From NCBI RefSeq assembly GCF_000377005.1, contig NZ_AQYB01000033.1, positions 558,001-622,000 on the forward strand: DNA of 64,000 bases, written 5' to 3'. Below the pieces are notes generated by a model. It ran no database searches and was not told the DNA's origin. It saw only the letters and a program-made list of their open reading frames with translations. Numbering within the stretch: the stretch's first letter is position 1; each line of letters begins with the position of its first letter. The position numbers and the translations under genes were made by a program. Origin of the DNA: Streptococcus minor DSM 17118 (GTDB taxonomy: Bacteria > Bacillota > Bacilli > Lactobacillales > Streptococcaceae). Positions 62,801 through 64,000 of this stretch are shown one piece after another.

Positions 62801-64000
62801 CTACTCTCCAGACTTGAGTGCTTCCAACATATCCACCTGACGAAGCCTGCGGTTGACCATAATACCAAGAATGGCGAGGATAGATATGACACTGATAACT
62901 GGAATCAGATAGCCTTGGATAGGGACTGTTGGATTGAACATGGTCGTAGAGGAACCAAGGAGGCTCAAAATCCATTTGTGAAGGGCGTAGCCTGCACCTA
63001 GACCAACCAGGATACCAACGATAGCTAAAACAATGGTTTCTCGATAGATATAAAGCGTCACTTCCCTATTATGGAACCCCAGCACTCGGATCGTAGATAG
63101 TTCGCGTATCCGTTCAGCTACATTGATAGTAGTCAGGTTAAAGAGGATGACTACTGCTAGGAGGACCGATAGAATGGTCAAAATGACCATAACGGAGTGG
63201 AGAGAGTCTGCTACCTGATTGATAAGAGCAATCAAGGCTGTATGCTTCACCAAAGCTTCGACTCCCTTCATAGCCAAAAATTCTGCTGCTAAATTCTTAA
63301 TCTGAGATGGTGTTTGATGTTCAGGAATAATCAAATAGCTATTTTTCTTAGATGGTCTTCCTGTTATTTTTTCGTAGTAGGCCGGAGTCATATAAATGAA
63401 ATGACCGGTATACATCTCGGCAATGGCAGCTACCTGAACATGGATATCCTTATCATCCAGATGAAGAGTCACTGCATCACCAACTTTGACTCCATAAAGA
63501 CTAGCTAGTTTTTCCGTCAAAACTGCTCCATTATTGGTCAAATTGATCTTGTCTTTGCCTCGCTTACGTAGCTGAACAAATTCTTTTAAATCCTTTTGGT
63601 TTGCAACCATCAGGTTGATATAGATTTTGTCATTTTCACCAGCTACTTTTTCAGACAAGTTTCTTGAGTAAATAGAGACCGATTTTTTGACCTTGTCTGA
63701 TTGAAGGACTTTTTGGATGCTAGCCACTTCTTCAGCACTGGCTTCTTCTTTTTGTAGCAACTGGATATCGTAAGAAATTAGTTCACCAAACTGGGTATCT
63801 GCAATACCCGAGACAGAAGACTGTATGCCCAAACCAGCAAAGAGGAGAGCGACTGAGCCAGCTACCCCAAAGATGGTCATAAACATGCGTAGCTTGTAGC
63901 GGAAGATATTGCGAGCTGTAACTTTTTGGGTAAAGCTCAACTTTTTCCAGATAAATGGGATTTTTTCCAAAAGGATGGTTGACCCAGCAACTGGTGGTTT
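62801..64000 (-). CDS. ABC transporter permease, FtsX-like, 3' part (partial)
   Basis: The frame is open to the window edge, so the 5' end is missing; 399 codons are visible. The sequence begins KPPVAGSTILLEKIPFIWKK and continues LSFTQKVTARNIFRYKLRMF, the start of the second half of the large (about 1,000+ aa) streptococcal MacB/FtsX-type permeases. Four membrane segments frame an extracellular domain (about residues 70-245). The last FtsX domain with the usual IRELSTIRVLGF is visible. Partner ATPase is expected upstream, outside the window. A TTG at 63970 is not the true start. Confidence 0.85.
   Translation of the reverse strand, partial: KPPVAGSTILLEKIPFIWKKLSFTQKVTARNIFRYKLRMFMTIFGVAGSVALLFAGLGIQSSVSGIADTQFGELISYDIQLLQKEEASAEEVASIQKVLQSDKVKKSVSIYSRNLSEKVAGENDKIYINLMVANQKDLKEFVQLRKRGKDKINLTNNGAVLTEKLASLYGVKVGDAVTLHLDDKDIHVQVAAIAEMYTGHFIYMTPAYYEKITGRPSKKNSYLIIPEHQTPSQIKNLAAEFLAMKGVEALVKHTALIALINQVADSLHSVMVILTILSVLLAVVILFNLTTINVAERIRELSTIRVLGFHNREVTLYIYRETIVLAIVGILVGLGAGYALHKWILSLLGSSTTMFNPTVPIQGYLIPVISVISILAILGIMVNRRLRQVDMLEALKSGE

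Noticed and set aside
63970..63972. TTG at 63970 as the start of the last gene
   Set aside because: The frame stays open to the edge and the upstream residues continue a permease family sequence, so the gene is truncated by the window.

Overview
The window is a contiguous piece of a low-GC Firmicute chromosome, almost certainly a Streptococcus of the S. suis group. Evidence: flpS-arcA-arcB-arcC-arcD order, a VicRKX system with a single-membrane-segment VicK, divergent ccpA/pepQ, comEA-comEC, and the prfC / murF / folT / ddl / recR / pbp2B neighbourhood. Most genes lie on the minus strand. I see no rRNA, tRNA, CRISPR array, intact insertion sequence or prophage; this is core genome with a few accessory genes. 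The species call is inference from gene content.

Layout. 1-4.4 kb: arginine deiminase operon and its Crp/Fnr-type regulator. 4.5-9.8 kb: a lipoprotein, a beta-lactamase-fold serine hydrolase, sodA, holA and a DacA-type carboxypeptidase. 9.9-12.0 kb: Rgg regulator plus MFS exporter. 12-16 kb: Maf and the DNA-uptake genes comEA-comEC. 16.3-19.8 kb: 6-phospho-beta-glucosidase, RpiR regulator and a secreted DUF5648-like repeat protein. 20-23.5 kb: PlsC, a tRNA methyltransferase, a GIY-YIG protein and CshA. 23.7-28.7 kb: a two-component system, a CPBP-like membrane protein, a surface flavoprotein reductase and a PH-domain protein. 29-39 kb: prfC, a YwaF-like protein, murF, riboswitch-controlled folT, ddl, TetR plus flavodoxin-fold oxidoreductase, recR, pbp2B. 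39-46.9 kb: vicX-vicK-vicR, a membrane protein, a DUF3114-like gene, and thrS behind a small P-loop kinase and a threonine T-box. 47-52.3 kb: two glycolipid glycosyltransferases, ccpA, pepQ, pgpA. 52.4-64 kb: an AlkZ-like protein, GNAT, lipid kinase, tgt, DUF975, CoA-binding protein, polA, a tiny membrane peptide gene, PAP2, DUF2200 and the 3' part of an ABC permease.

Themes. Envelope biogenesis dominates: MurF, Ddl, PBP2B, DacA-type PBP, VicRK, PlsC, PgpA, the glycolipid transferases and the lipid kinase. Metabolic control is the second: CcpA is encoded here and cre-like sequences occur before several genes, including one full consensus match just downstream of the promoter of a 39-aa membrane peptide. 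Three RNA-level controls are readable: a THF riboswitch before folT whose terminator-like hairpin contains the Shine-Dalgarno, a threonine T-box heading a kinase-thrS unit, and a hairpin between arcB and arcC.

The most general observation is a repeated start architecture: seven genes (serine hydrolase, holA, rgg, tRNA methyltransferase, DUF3114-like, first glycolipid transferase, polA) have a -10 hexamer ending exactly six bases before the ATG, five of the seven with an extended TGn element, and lack a usable Shine-Dalgarno. This predicts leaderless transcripts. I found no convincing wholly new multi-gene system.
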